DNA from: CAZQEZ01 sp964592475
GTDB lineage: Bacteria; Bacteroidota; Bacteroidia; Cytophagales; Cyclobacteriaceae
DNA length: 6,091 nt
Assembly (NCBI GenBank): GCA_964592475.1
Contig: CAZQEZ010000218.1
Span: forward strand, 1 to 6,091
Direction: 5' to 3'
Part shown: piece by piece, positions 1-6,091 of the stretch
Position numbering within the stretch: the stretch's first letter is position 1
Layout: each line of letters starts with the position of its first letter
Notes under the pieces: generated by a model
Told to the model about the DNA's origin: nothing
Seen by the model: the letters and a program-made list of their open reading frames with translations, nothing else
The model's database searches: none
Position numbers and translations under genes: made by a program

Positions 1-1
1 A

Positions 2-610
2 CACGATTGGTCAGCAAAGGAAACAGATGTAAATGGTGTTTATATGGTAGCCTTCACAGACGAAAGGGGTTGGGGACATAGATGGGAAGTAATAATTGAT
101 GAACAAATTGTTAAGCATATAAATGCCAATGAGTATTTGTCTAGAAAATATGGATTTTCAAGAATAGGTAATTCAGGAGAATTTACAATATCGAGCATTA
201 AAACAGACACTTTGAGAATTTACAAAAAGTATAAAAACTCAACGCCTGGAATTATTTATGAGTTTAGTGGAACTATTTTAAATAATACCGATAAGTCAAT
301 AATTGATGCCGATATTGAAGGAAAATTGAAATTAATTTTTGAAGAAAAAACCGTGGAAGAAAAAAGTAGCTACTATGATGGATTTCTTAAAAAAGTATCA
401 AAATCAAATCCATGGAAACCTGGTGAAGAAAAGGAATTCAAACTGAAAACTGATGGTATTGAAATAGTTTATGCTGACTATGTTCCACCTTATGTAATAT
501 TTGAAATTGCTCTAAAAGCAGAAGACCCCGTAGGTTATAATTTCGATGAAAATATTAAGGAAATTGAATTAGTGGATCAATGGGAAAAAGATATTCATTC
601 AATAAAGTAG
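2..610 (+). CDS. Hypothetical protein, 5'-truncated by the window edge; C-terminal beta-sandwich-like domain
   Basis: The reading frame is open from base 2, so the gene almost certainly starts upstream. The ATG at 44 has no ribosome binding site, and the codons before it read as normal protein (HDWSAKETDVNGVY). About 202 residues are visible. The N-terminal part has a conserved-looking block, GWGHRWEV followed by VKHINANEYLSRKYGF. The C-terminal half, from about IIYEFSGTILNNTDKSI onward, alternates beta strands with a 'N-x-T/N-D-K' turn and a later WKPGEEKEFKL segment. This resembles FxLYD-type immunoglobulin-like domains found in secreted or membrane-anchored bacterial proteins; the assignment is my inference. 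No signal peptide, membrane segment or catalytic motif can be seen in this part, but the missing N-terminus may carry one. It is followed 6 bases later by a small gene, probably in the same transcript. I do not recognise a function. Confidence 0.8.
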   Translation, partial: HDWSAKETDVNGVYMVAFTDERGWGHRWEVIIDEQIVKHINANEYLSRKYGFSRIGNSGEFTISSIKTDTLRIYKKYKNSTPGIIYEFSGTILNNTDKSIIDADIEGKLKLIFEEKTVEEKSSYYDGFLKKVSKSNPWKPGEEKEFKLKTDGIEIVYADYVPPYVIFEIALKAEDPVGYNFDENIKEIELVDQWEKDIHSIK

Positions 611-616
611 GTTTTT

Positions 617-826
617 ATGAGAGGCAAAAAAGAAATTATCAAGGACTTTAACGAAACTCAGGCGGTTTATGACAGACTGATTAATGAAATCGGTCAACTT
701 TATGCTCAACACAGATTGACAAATGACCAAAACCTTGTTCCGACAATAAACAGCAAAGTTGATGCATTTCAAAAGGTAGAAATGCAGCTAAAAACTTTAG
801 AGCAAGAACTAATTGAAGCTGAATAA
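617..826 (+). CDS. Small helical hypothetical protein (69 aa)
   Basis: A 69-residue protein that begins 6 bases after the preceding stop codon and ends in two consecutive TAA codons, so it is probably co-transcribed with the gene before it. The sequence before the ATG is T-rich (GTTTTT), with only a weak GTAGG as a possible ribosome binding site. This is common in Bacteroidota, where Shine-Dalgarno sites are often poor. The protein is rich in Glu, Lys, Gln and Asn, has no Cys or Trp, and is predicted by eye to be almost entirely helical. The last 20 or so residues (VEMQLKTLEQELIEAE) have the heptad spacing of a short coiled coil, suggesting dimerisation or binding to a partner. There is no membrane segment and no known domain that I recognise. 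The close spacing is the only clue that it works with its upstream neighbour. Confidence 0.65.
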   Translation: MRGKKEIIKDFNETQAVYDRLINEIGQLYAQHRLTNDQNLVPTINSKVDAFQKVEMQLKTLEQELIEAE

Positions 827-1126
827 TAAATAATAACGGGTGCATAATCGCATTTTTTCAGCCTTTTGGATTAGCTTTTTTGGCTATATATTTTTAAGAG
901 ACTTATTAGCTTAAAAAAACTAGATAAAACTGAGCTATTCTAATTTTGTAAAAGATGAATTTGGGTTCATAGGATGTTCTTTCAAGATTGTCGACAGTTG
1001 TCGGACAAGTTAAGGAGGGGGAGAAAGAGGAATAAATCGAATGGTGAAATAGCAGAAACCCCTATTTTGAAACAACTAAGCATTTAATAACAACCAATAA
1101 GTTAAAACTCAATTAGCCACAGAGTT
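827..1126. other. Convergent intergenic region without a gene
   Basis: This gap separates the plus-strand genes from the end of the minus-strand operon. No open frame of useful length occurs on either strand; the best Shine-Dalgarno-like stretch (AAGGAGG at 1012-1018) leads only to ATG-GTG-AAA-TAG at 1041. The first part (830-960) is very AT-rich, with T runs at 853-858 and 876-881, but the possible stems around them (for example AGCC 860-863 with GGCT 882-885) are too weak to call a terminator. The second part holds two phased palindromes (988-1008) and a 21-base all-purine run (1012-1032), described separately or in the findings. The right edge carries a CCACAGAG-type repeat. Confidence 0.75.
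988..1008. repeat. Two adjacent short palindromes, operator-like
   Basis: TGTCGACA (989-996) is a perfect palindrome. It is followed directly by TTGTCGGACAA (998-1008), which is a perfect palindrome around a single central G. The two share the half-sites TGTC and GACA, and their centres are 10.5 bases apart, close to one turn of DNA. The same stretch also contains TTGTCG as a direct repeat (988-993 and 998-1003). This geometry would suit two protein dimers on one face of the DNA. However, it lies between converging genes with no promoter recognised beside it, so a regulatory role is only a guess. It could equally be part of a decayed repeat. Confidence 0.4.
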
Positions 1127-1127
1127 T
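1105..1127 (-). terminator. Weak stem-loop at the end of the SNF2 operon
   Basis: On the minus strand AAACTC (1127-1122) pairs perfectly with GAGTTT (1110-1105) across an 11-base loop, and the stem runs into TTTTAAC. The stem overlaps the first base of the stop codon. With six base pairs, four of them A-T, and a short U run it would be a poor intrinsic terminator, but it is the only candidate close behind the operon. It uses part of the repeat at 1113-1139. Confidence 0.25.
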
Positions 1128-1139
1128 CACATAGAACCA
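1113..1139. repeat. CCACAGAG-type dispersed repeat, overlapping the 3' end of the next gene
   Basis: The stretch reads TTAGCCACAGAG then TTTCACATAGAACCA. It resembles a repeat of the form 'CCACAGAG...CACAGAGAACCA' that I recall as common between genes in Bacteroidota and some other bacteria; this is from memory, not a search. It covers the stop codon (TGA, minus strand, 1127-1129) and the last three codons of the minus-strand gene. Only one copy is present in the window, so its repeat nature cannot be shown here. Confidence 0.4.
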
Positions 1140-2911
1140 ATTAAATAGCCCAATTCCTTCATTCTTTTTTTAAATTTTCTTACTTTCGTTCTTTCAATCA
1201 AAATTACGAAATTCTCAGCTTTGATCACGATTTTCCTTAATACCACATCCGTGGCAATTAGTTTAATCAGCTCCTTCTGGTCGGCAGAAATTTGATAAGC
1301 TACCACTTCCACTTTAGGTTTAATGAGTCGTGATTTTTTTTCCAGCTGGTTGAAGTAATGCTCCCAATAAGCAGGCAATTTCTCCTTGATTAGTTCTTTA
1401 AATGACCTTATTTTTTGCTCTAGTTCACTGGCCGTGTTTACATCACTTAAAAACTTACCGGGGCTAAATTGAAAACGATTGCTTGTAATTTGGTCTGCTA
1501 CATTATCCATGATCGCTCTTGCCAGGTCTACATTCCCTTCCACTTTTATAAATGGCCCATCGGGGTCAAAAATCAACTTATTGTCATTTTGCACGGGTGG
1601 CTCATAGGCATTTGTTTTATTAAAGAGATAAGCCCCCAAATCAGTCAACCGGAATGCCAGGATATTGTCAAATACCGAATGAACCCTATATTTTTCCGTA
1701 TCAACTATTACTTCCAGTATTCCCCAGGAGGCAAAGAAATAGATACAGGATTTCACAAAACCATCAGACGCGAACTCCTCTGATTTTATATTTCCTTTGT
1801 AAGGACCTATTATGTCGAAATAACTGGTGTCTACATTTAACTCTTGATAGCTATTCTTGAATTCATTAAAATCATAAAACCGGTATTTAAAAAAATTAAT
1901 CAGGTTTTCCATGCCATACCAGCATTTTTCAAAGTGATTATTGTTGAATAATTGTAGAAAATAATTTACATTGTATGCTAATAAATGTATTTCGTCAAAC
2001 CTGTTTACACCTTTTAAAAATGGGAACAAAACAGATAGCTTAAGCGTATGACTTAATCTTTTTATAATCAAGTGTTCAATAACTTCCAATGGGTCTAATT
2101 CAAAAATATGATGTTCTTCATAATCACTGAATGCCCCGGCCAGCATACCTGCCCGCAAATAATATGTCTCGTACAAATCCAGCTCTGCTATATGCAGGCT
2201 TTTGGCCATTTTTTTAATAGAAGCAGCGGTGGGATAATCTTTAATTGAAAACTGAAGCTTGCCTTGCTTGTGATACGATAATACAATGGGCAACTCGATA
2301 AATATGGTTTTCTCAAAATTAACAATTTTGTTTTGTTTCTGCTGTAGTAGTTGCTCCCCCTCAAGCTCCACAAGAAAGTAATCCTCCGGTTTAGGAAAAT
2401 GGAAAGACAACAATATCCTTAGAAATTTGGGAAATCTGAAGACCACATGCTTTAAATTTTCTTGATTTTTTATGTAAAAAAAATTATAAGCTTTATAAAA
2501 GCATTTTTCCCATTCCAGCAATATGCCGTCCGGGTCCCTAATTTCGAAGGTTTTCCCGTAATCATTAGAAAAATTAGAAAAATAAATCTCGATCTGAGAA
2601 AACTTCTCCCTTATTTCATAATAAGTTAGCTCCCTTTGCCAAAGCACAAAGTATAGAAACTCTTTTCTTTTGGCACTCATTTGATCAAAATAAGCAGTTG
2701 CTATCTCCTCATCCATATAAAAGGCGGCCAATTGATCCAGCATTTCCGCTTTTCCCGGATACTTTTTATTTTTGAAGTTGATCGATTTCAGCTTTTCCTT
2801 ATACTTATGGCCATGAAGATTTAAAAACAATAAGATTGGTTTAAAAGCAAATTGTTCTAAATCTTGTTTTGTAACCTGGTCCAATAGCATTTTCAATTGT
2901 TCATGTTCCAT
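1127..2911 (-). CDS. Probable helicase-associated protein, XPB/Ssl2-like (Helicase_C_3) C-terminal region
   Basis: A 594-residue soluble protein rich in Phe, Tyr, Lys and Asn, with no signal peptide, membrane segment or cysteine cluster. The N-terminal 370 residues are helical and unrecognised. The C-terminal part shows an ordered set of features: a winged-helix-like block (about 376-430) with 'GILEV' and 'FRLTDLGAYLF'; a strand beginning LIFDPDGPFIKVEG (446-459); 'RFQFSPGKFLSDVN' (479-492); 'IKEKLPAYWEHYF' (508-520); and a terminal 'DVVLRKIVIKAENFVILI...MKELGYL' (555-590). The same order (LTxLG, D-strand, R-F-x-x-S, LP, D-x-x-L-R, L-x-x-x-GY at the end) is typical of XPB/Ssl2-like helicase-associated proteins such as mycobacterial Rv0862c; this match is made by eye. 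The ATG lies 5 bases after the SNF2 stop and has a GGAG 10 bases upstream, so the two genes are translated from one message. Role inferred: partner of the SNF2 ATPase. The gene looks more AT-rich than its partner. Confidence 0.85.
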   Translation of the reverse strand: MEHEQLKMLLDQVTKQDLEQFAFKPILLFLNLHGHKYKEKLKSINFKNKKYPGKAEMLDQLAAFYMDEEIATAYFDQMSAKRKEFLYFVLWQRELTYYEIREKFSQIEIYFSNFSNDYGKTFEIRDPDGILLEWEKCFYKAYNFFYIKNQENLKHVVFRFPKFLRILLSFHFPKPEDYFLVELEGEQLLQQKQNKIVNFEKTIFIELPIVLSYHKQGKLQFSIKDYPTAASIKKMAKSLHIAELDLYETYYLRAGMLAGAFSDYEEHHIFELDPLEVIEHLIIKRLSHTLKLSVLFPFLKGVNRFDEIHLLAYNVNYFLQLFNNNHFEKCWYGMENLINFFKYRFYDFNEFKNSYQELNVDTSYFDIIGPYKGNIKSEEFASDGFVKSCIYFFASWGILEVIVDTEKYRVHSVFDNILAFRLTDLGAYLFNKTNAYEPPVQNDNKLIFDPDGPFIKVEGNVDLARAIMDNVADQITSNRFQFSPGKFLSDVNTASELEQKIRSFKELIKEKLPAYWEHYFNQLEKKSRLIKPKVEVVAYQISADQKELIKLIATDVVLRKIVIKAENFVILIERTKVRKFKKRMKELGYLIGSM

Positions 2912-2916
2912 AGTAT

Positions 2917-5712
2917 TTATTCTCCAAGGATCAGTTGTACATCTTCTTCCGTAATCGATTTAATGGAGGCGCTGTCCGATGTTATCAGGTTTTCAAAGAG
3001 TTCACTTTTCTTTTCCTGCAGCTGCAAAATTTTCTCTTCAATTGTTCCTAAGCTTACAATTTTATAACTAAACACCGTTTTCTCCTGCCCGATTCGATGC
3101 GTGCGGTCGATGGCCTGATTTTCGGCTGCCTTATTCCACCAGGGATCAAAAATAAATACCATATCGGCCGCGGTGAGATTAAGGCCGGTACCCCCGGTTT
3201 TTAAGGTCATGATAAAAACCCGGCAGGCAGGTTCTTGCTGAAAACGGTCAACCAGTTGTTGCCTGTTTCGGGTACTTCCGGTCATGGTCACAAAATCTAC
3301 TCCCCGCTCAATCAATGCTTCCCCAATATTTTCTACTGCGGCCAAAAAGTTGCAAAAGATCAAAACCTTATGCCGGTTGGCCAGGGCATCGTCCAATTGT
3401 TCCAGCAGAAATTCAATCTTACTTGATTTAATCCTGCTATCGGTTACAGCTTCGGGCACGGAGGCTATTTGTCGTAGTTCATTCAAAGCCTGAAATATGA
3501 AAAACTGCGACTGATTAATTCCTTTGCTAGCTACCTGCTGACTGATGGCTTCTTTATAGAACCGGCGTCTTTGCTCATAATATTTTGCCTGGTTGTTATT
3601 CATTTCCACGTAAAGTGTTTGCTCTACTTTATCAGGCAGGTCTTTGGCTACTTCCCTCTTGAGTCGGCGCAATATGAAAGGATAAATTTTTTTCCGCAGT
3701 TGCCTGATAGCCTCTTTATCATCATCTTTTTGTATTGGATAAAGATACTTTTTATTAAAATCATCAGGATTGCCAAACATGGCTGGATTGAGAAAACGGA
3801 ACAGGGCATACAATTCGGAAAGATTGTTTTCCACCGGTGTACCACTAAGCGACAAACGATGCTGACTTTGTATCAATAATACCGCTTTATGCACCTGGCT
3901 TTGCATGTTTTTAATGGCCTGCGATTCGTCCAGCACCAGGTAATGAAACTTTTGCTCCTGCCAGGTGGTAAGGTCGGAACGCAGTAAGCCATAGGTGGTG
4001 AGTATTATATTATTTTCAATAGCTTTATCCATTTTACGCTGCTGGCCATACCAGATATAATACGTAAGATGTGGCGCAAATCTTTTCAACTCATTTTCCC
4101 AATTATGCAAAAGGGTGCGGGGCATCACTATCAAGGTAGTGGCGGTGTTTTTTTTGTTTTCATAAATATGAGCCAGTAAGCAAATGGTTTGAATAGTTTT
4201 ACCCAGTCCCATGTCGTCGGCCAGGCAGCCACCCATATTGTTTTTGTACAAATATTTTAGCCAGAGAAAACCCTGCTTCTGGTATGGTCTCAATGTGGCT
4301 TTGAGGTCAGGCAATTTTACCTTGCTCTTTGCTATGTTGTTAAACCCCTGAAATATTTCTCTGGCAAACGAAAATTGTTCTTGGGCCAACTTCTCATCTA
4401 TCATTTCTTCTACCAGAGGTATATCAAAAAATGAAAGTTGCACCTTATCCTTTTTCTTTTTGAACAACCGTTGCAAGCGTCGCATGTAATTGTCGTTAAC
4501 CAGCGCATGGCTGCCATCAGCCAGTACAATGTATTTGCTTTTCTGATATTGGTTCAAAGCCTCGAACAATCCTATGGTTTGTTCTCCAAAATCCAAAGAA
4601 GCATCACCGGCTAAAAAATCGATGCCATGTCCTAATTTTAAGTTTAGCCTGGGCTGCCAAATATTAATTTTATATTGTTTTAAATGTTCCGAACCTATCA
4701 GCACAAACTGATCTATCAGCTGCGGAATATCGTGGTAAACAAATTCTGCTGCTAATTTTTCAGGAATGATGAAACGGTCATCTTCCTGTACAAGACTCGC
4801 GTAGTTTTTATCCTTTTTCGGTACATGGGCCAGGATCATTTTGCGCAATTGGGCAATAAATAAATCAAGTGGCAATTGCTCCAGCGGTCGCACCACCACT
4901 GTTTTCTCCATATCATTCACCACAGCAAAAAAAGTAAGTTCATACTGCTGCAGAAAATCCACATCCTGGTTGGGCAAAACCTGCGAAACACGCAGATGTA
5001 GCTCGTTGTCCTGGTCTATCTTTTCAAAAATGATTGCCGGTTTGGCCTGCAATACTTGCTGGTGCCTTATTTCTACCTGGTAATCTTCTAAAATCAAGTC
5101 AAAGTTGTGTACATAAGTAAAACATAATGAAAGGTACTTCTCCAAATCGATAATTGGGATATTATTGCCGTTAAAATCAAGAATACTTTTGAATAAAGCA
5201 CCTACCGGTTCAGATTTGGCAATTGCTAAATTATTGGCAAGCAAAACATACTCCTCGGCAAGAAATTGAAATTTCAGTAGTTCCTGCTCATTACCTTTAA
5301 GTTTAAAAAAAGCAGAAAACTGTTCGTCAATTAATTCAATTTCCAGAGCCAATCGTACCGGCACAGGACTTAAAGTAACTGGTTTACCGTTTTCTGTAAC
5401 AAAATTTTGAGAAGCTAGCAGTTGCTCAACCAGGTACGGGTGCTCATGCAAGTAGATTTTATTGCTCGGGTTTTCCCAGTCGATGCTAAAATAATTTCGC
5501 TCCTGTATTGACTGCAAGGCTTTGACAGTAGCCCGTTGTTGACCATTGTACTGCAAATAATCTAACTCCAATGGCTTACCTTTCTCGTCTACGGGTTCTA
5601 CATAGGCGCCTTCCTCATCAAATTTTAAAACAAAAATGACAGTACCCAACCTGGATTTTACTCTCGACGTACTAAAATCACTATTTCGTTTCAATTGCTC
5701 GAATATAGACAT
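2917..5712 (-). CDS. SNF2-family DNA-dependent ATPase (DEAD/DEAH-box helicase superfamily 2)
   Basis: A complete 931-residue SNF2 protein. SNF2 enzymes use ATP to move along double-stranded DNA and displace or remodel bound proteins; they seldom unwind strands. Motifs seen: LRPYQ (474-478), Walker A DMGLGKT (500-506), VMPRTLLHNW (529-538), Walker B DESQ (595-598), SGTPVEN (623-629), FILRRLK (679-685), LIFCNF (784-789), TLKTGGTGLNL (836-846) and DRTHRIGQ with its arginine finger (869-876). All catalytic residues are intact. Residues about 350-420 (GIDFLAGDASLDFGEQ, then YIVLADGSHALV) resemble the region that precedes the motor in bacterial SWIM/SNF2 proteins (SNF2_assoc type). The first 340 residues are unrecognised and contain no SWIM CxC...CxH zinc finger, the usual N-terminal module of this group. 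No Shine-Dalgarno site precedes the ATG, but a Bacteroidota-type promoter lies just upstream. It is the first gene of an operon with the helicase-associated-like gene 5 bases downstream. Its target and pathway are unknown. Confidence 0.96.
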   Translation of the reverse strand: MSIFEQLKRNSDFSTSRVKSRLGTVIFVLKFDEEGAYVEPVDEKGKPLELDYLQYNGQQRATVKALQSIQERNYFSIDWENPSNKIYLHEHPYLVEQLLASQNFVTENGKPVTLSPVPVRLALEIELIDEQFSAFFKLKGNEQELLKFQFLAEEYVLLANNLAIAKSEPVGALFKSILDFNGNNIPIIDLEKYLSLCFTYVHNFDLILEDYQVEIRHQQVLQAKPAIIFEKIDQDNELHLRVSQVLPNQDVDFLQQYELTFFAVVNDMEKTVVVRPLEQLPLDLFIAQLRKMILAHVPKKDKNYASLVQEDDRFIIPEKLAAEFVYHDIPQLIDQFVLIGSEHLKQYKINIWQPRLNLKLGHGIDFLAGDASLDFGEQTIGLFEALNQYQKSKYIVLADGSHALVNDNYMRRLQRLFKKKKDKVQLSFFDIPLVEEMIDEKLAQEQFSFAREIFQGFNNIAKSKVKLPDLKATLRPYQKQGFLWLKYLYKNNMGGCLADDMGLGKTIQTICLLAHIYENKKNTATTLIVMPRTLLHNWENELKRFAPHLTYYIWYGQQRKMDKAIENNIILTTYGLLRSDLTTWQEQKFHYLVLDESQAIKNMQSQVHKAVLLIQSQHRLSLSGTPVENNLSELYALFRFLNPAMFGNPDDFNKKYLYPIQKDDDKEAIRQLRKKIYPFILRRLKREVAKDLPDKVEQTLYVEMNNNQAKYYEQRRRFYKEAISQQVASKGINQSQFFIFQALNELRQIASVPEAVTDSRIKSSKIEFLLEQLDDALANRHKVLIFCNFLAAVENIGEALIERGVDFVTMTGSTRNRQQLVDRFQQEPACRVFIMTLKTGGTGLNLTAADMVFIFDPWWNKAAENQAIDRTHRIGQEKTVFSYKIVSLGTIEEKILQLQEKKSELFENLITSDSASIKSITEEDVQLILGE
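2922..2925 (-). promoter_or_regulatory. Ribosome binding site inside the end of the SNF2 gene
   Basis: GGAG on the minus strand, 10 bases before the ATG at 2911, lies in the last sense codons of the SNF2 gene (CTT GGA GAA TAA). It supports the ATG at 2911 over the later in-frame ATG (residue 8). It also suggests that ribosomes finishing the SNF2 frame start the next one. Confidence 0.55.
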
Positions 5713-5734
5713 TACATTAAGATATGTTGATTTG

Positions 5735-5765
5735 CGAAATTATAGGAAAAGTAAATGGAGACAAA
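5735..5765 (-). promoter_or_regulatory. Bacteroidota-type promoter for the SNF2 operon
   Basis: On the minus strand, TTTG (5765-5762) is followed after 19 bases by TAATTTCG (5742-5735). This fits the Bacteroides-type consensus TTTG-N19-21-TAnnTTTG with one mismatch. The overlapping TATAAT (5744-5739) also matches a standard -10 box, but no -35 box lies at the right distance for it. Transcription would begin about 15-20 bases before the ATG, giving a short leader with no room for a riboswitch or attenuator. Confidence 0.5.
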
Positions 5766-5930
5766 ACTGTTCTATCAGTATTAATAACAAGTTATTATGT
5801 ATTTTACTTTTTTAATTCAAAATATTGATATTTGACATTTAAAATTCAGAGCTCCATTCAATAATGATTATTTTATACAAAGCATTGGATATAAGCGATT
5901 ACAGATATTCTTCTGATATTTGGGAATTAG

Positions 5931-6080
5931 ATGAGTCAGCTGCCAGCTATGTATGTAGACAAATTGTATAATACGGCGCAAGAAGTTGACGACCATCCAA
6001 TCTATCCGGCAAATGATCCTCTTCAGGACCCTATTACCGATCTGTCAGGCTTACGCTCATGGTATCAGCCAACTGGCTGA
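5931..6080 (+). CDS. Possible small or frameshifted ORF (49 codons)
   Basis: ATG at 5931 opens a 49-codon frame that ends with TGA at 6078-6080. A GGGA a few bases upstream is a weak ribosome binding site. The product begins MSQLPAMYVDKLYNTAQEV, continues with DDHPIYPANDPLQDPITDL, and resembles nothing I know. A second plus-strand frame is open from 5959 through the window edge. Its last codons (AYAHGISQLADALI) show the purine-N-pyrimidine pattern of coding DNA more strongly than the first frame does at that point. One possibility is a single gene with a frameshift near 6040-6050; another is that only one frame is real and continues outside the window. Confidence 0.2.
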   Translation: MSQLPAMYVDKLYNTAQEVDDHPIYPANDPLQDPITDLSGLRSWYQPTG

Positions 6081-6084
6081 TGCT
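6061..6084. repeat. Strong stem-loop at the right edge
   Basis: GGTATCAGCC (6061-6070) pairs with GGCTGATGCT (6075-6084) around the loop AACT. The inner seven pairs are Watson-Crick, and the outer three include two G-T pairs. It overlaps the stop codon of the possible small ORF. Only TTTAATTG follows within the window, so it lacks the U run of a convincing intrinsic terminator. It could be a terminator, an element end, or chance symmetry within a coding frame. Confidence 0.45.
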
Positions 6085-6091
6085 TTAATTG

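Larger units (their letters stand above)
5713..6091. other. Region upstream of the SNF2 operon, running to the window edge
   Basis: Bases 5713-5890 are extremely AT-rich (17 G or C in the 100 bases 5781-5880) and hold the operon promoter. A TTTGACA at 5831-5837 could be a -35 element for the plus strand, but no good -10 box follows it. From about 5930 the composition changes sharply: 58 of the 121 bases 5971-6091 are G or C. The minus strand is broken by stop codons in all three frames in this tail. On the plus strand a 35-codon frame (5864-5971) and two longer frames overlap, so a gene or mobile element probably begins here and continues beyond the window. No identity can be given. Confidence 0.6.

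Noticed and set aside
595..598. DESQ instead of DEAH in the SNF2 Walker B motif, taken as an inactivating change
   Set aside because: These numbers are residues of the SNF2 protein. The catalytic Asp-Glu pair is intact, and DESQ or DEAQ is common in bacterial SNF2 proteins.
850..890. A possible intrinsic terminator after the small plus-strand gene
   Set aside because: T runs are present, but the best stems (AGCC with GGCT across 18 bases, TGC with GCA) are too short to support the call.
1469..1860. Plus-strand open frames opposite the 594-residue gene
   Set aside because: They lie antisense to a well-supported gene, have no ribosome binding sites, and their products look like shadow translations.
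3235..3879. Open frames on both strands overlapping the SNF2 motor domain
   Set aside because: The minus-strand SNF2 frame carries all conserved motifs here, so the others are chance frames.
4148..4155. A run of eight A on the coding strand within the SNF2 gene as a possible phase-variation switch
   Set aside because: Runs of seven or eight A or T recur across both operon genes (for example 1334-1341 and 1165-1171). They encode ordinary Lys stretches in an AT-rich genome, so there is no sign of selection for slippage.
1127..5712. Assignment of the operon to a known phage-defence system such as DISARM
   Set aside because: Only a SNF2 protein is shared. The methyltransferase, phospholipase-like and DUF1998 genes that define such systems are missing within the window.
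5831..5876. A divergent plus-strand promoter starting from TTTGACA
   Set aside because: Neither a standard -10 box nor a TAnnTTTG element lies at a suitable distance.

Overview
The window is AT-rich bacterial DNA, most likely from the phylum Bacteroidota. The evidence is the low G+C content, weak or absent Shine-Dalgarno sites, a promoter of the TTTG-N19-TAnnTTTG type upstream of the main operon, and the style of the proteins. This is an inference, as no marker gene is present.

Left part (bases 2-826, plus strand): the 3' portion of a gene whose beginning lies outside the window, followed 6 bases later by a small 69-codon gene. Neither has a function I can name. The first ends in what looks like a beta-sandwich domain of the FxLYD type. 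The second is a small, charged, helical protein.

Middle-left gap (827-1126): the region between two converging transcription units. It holds no gene, but has a pair of short palindromes about one helical turn apart, a 21-base purine run, and a CCACAGAG-type repeat that runs into the end of the next gene.

Main part (1127-5712, minus strand): a tight two-gene operon. The first gene encodes a 931-residue SNF2-family ATPase with all helicase motifs intact and no SWIM zinc finger. The second, 5 bases after the SNF2 stop, encodes a 594-residue protein without an obvious name. Its C-terminal third matches, feature by feature, the layout of the XPB/Ssl2-like 'helicase-associated' proteins (the family of mycobacterial Rv0862c, which sits beside the XPB helicase gene Rv0861c). 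If this is right, the operon pairs a SNF2 motor with a dedicated partner protein, an arrangement parallel to the mycobacterial XPB pair. I see no nuclease, methyltransferase or other gene that would place it in a known defence system.

Right end (5713-6091): an extremely AT-rich promoter region, then an abrupt rise in G+C from about base 5930-5970 to the edge. This suggests the start of another gene or element cut off by the window. Two plus-strand frames are open there, and a strong stem-loop lies at the edge.
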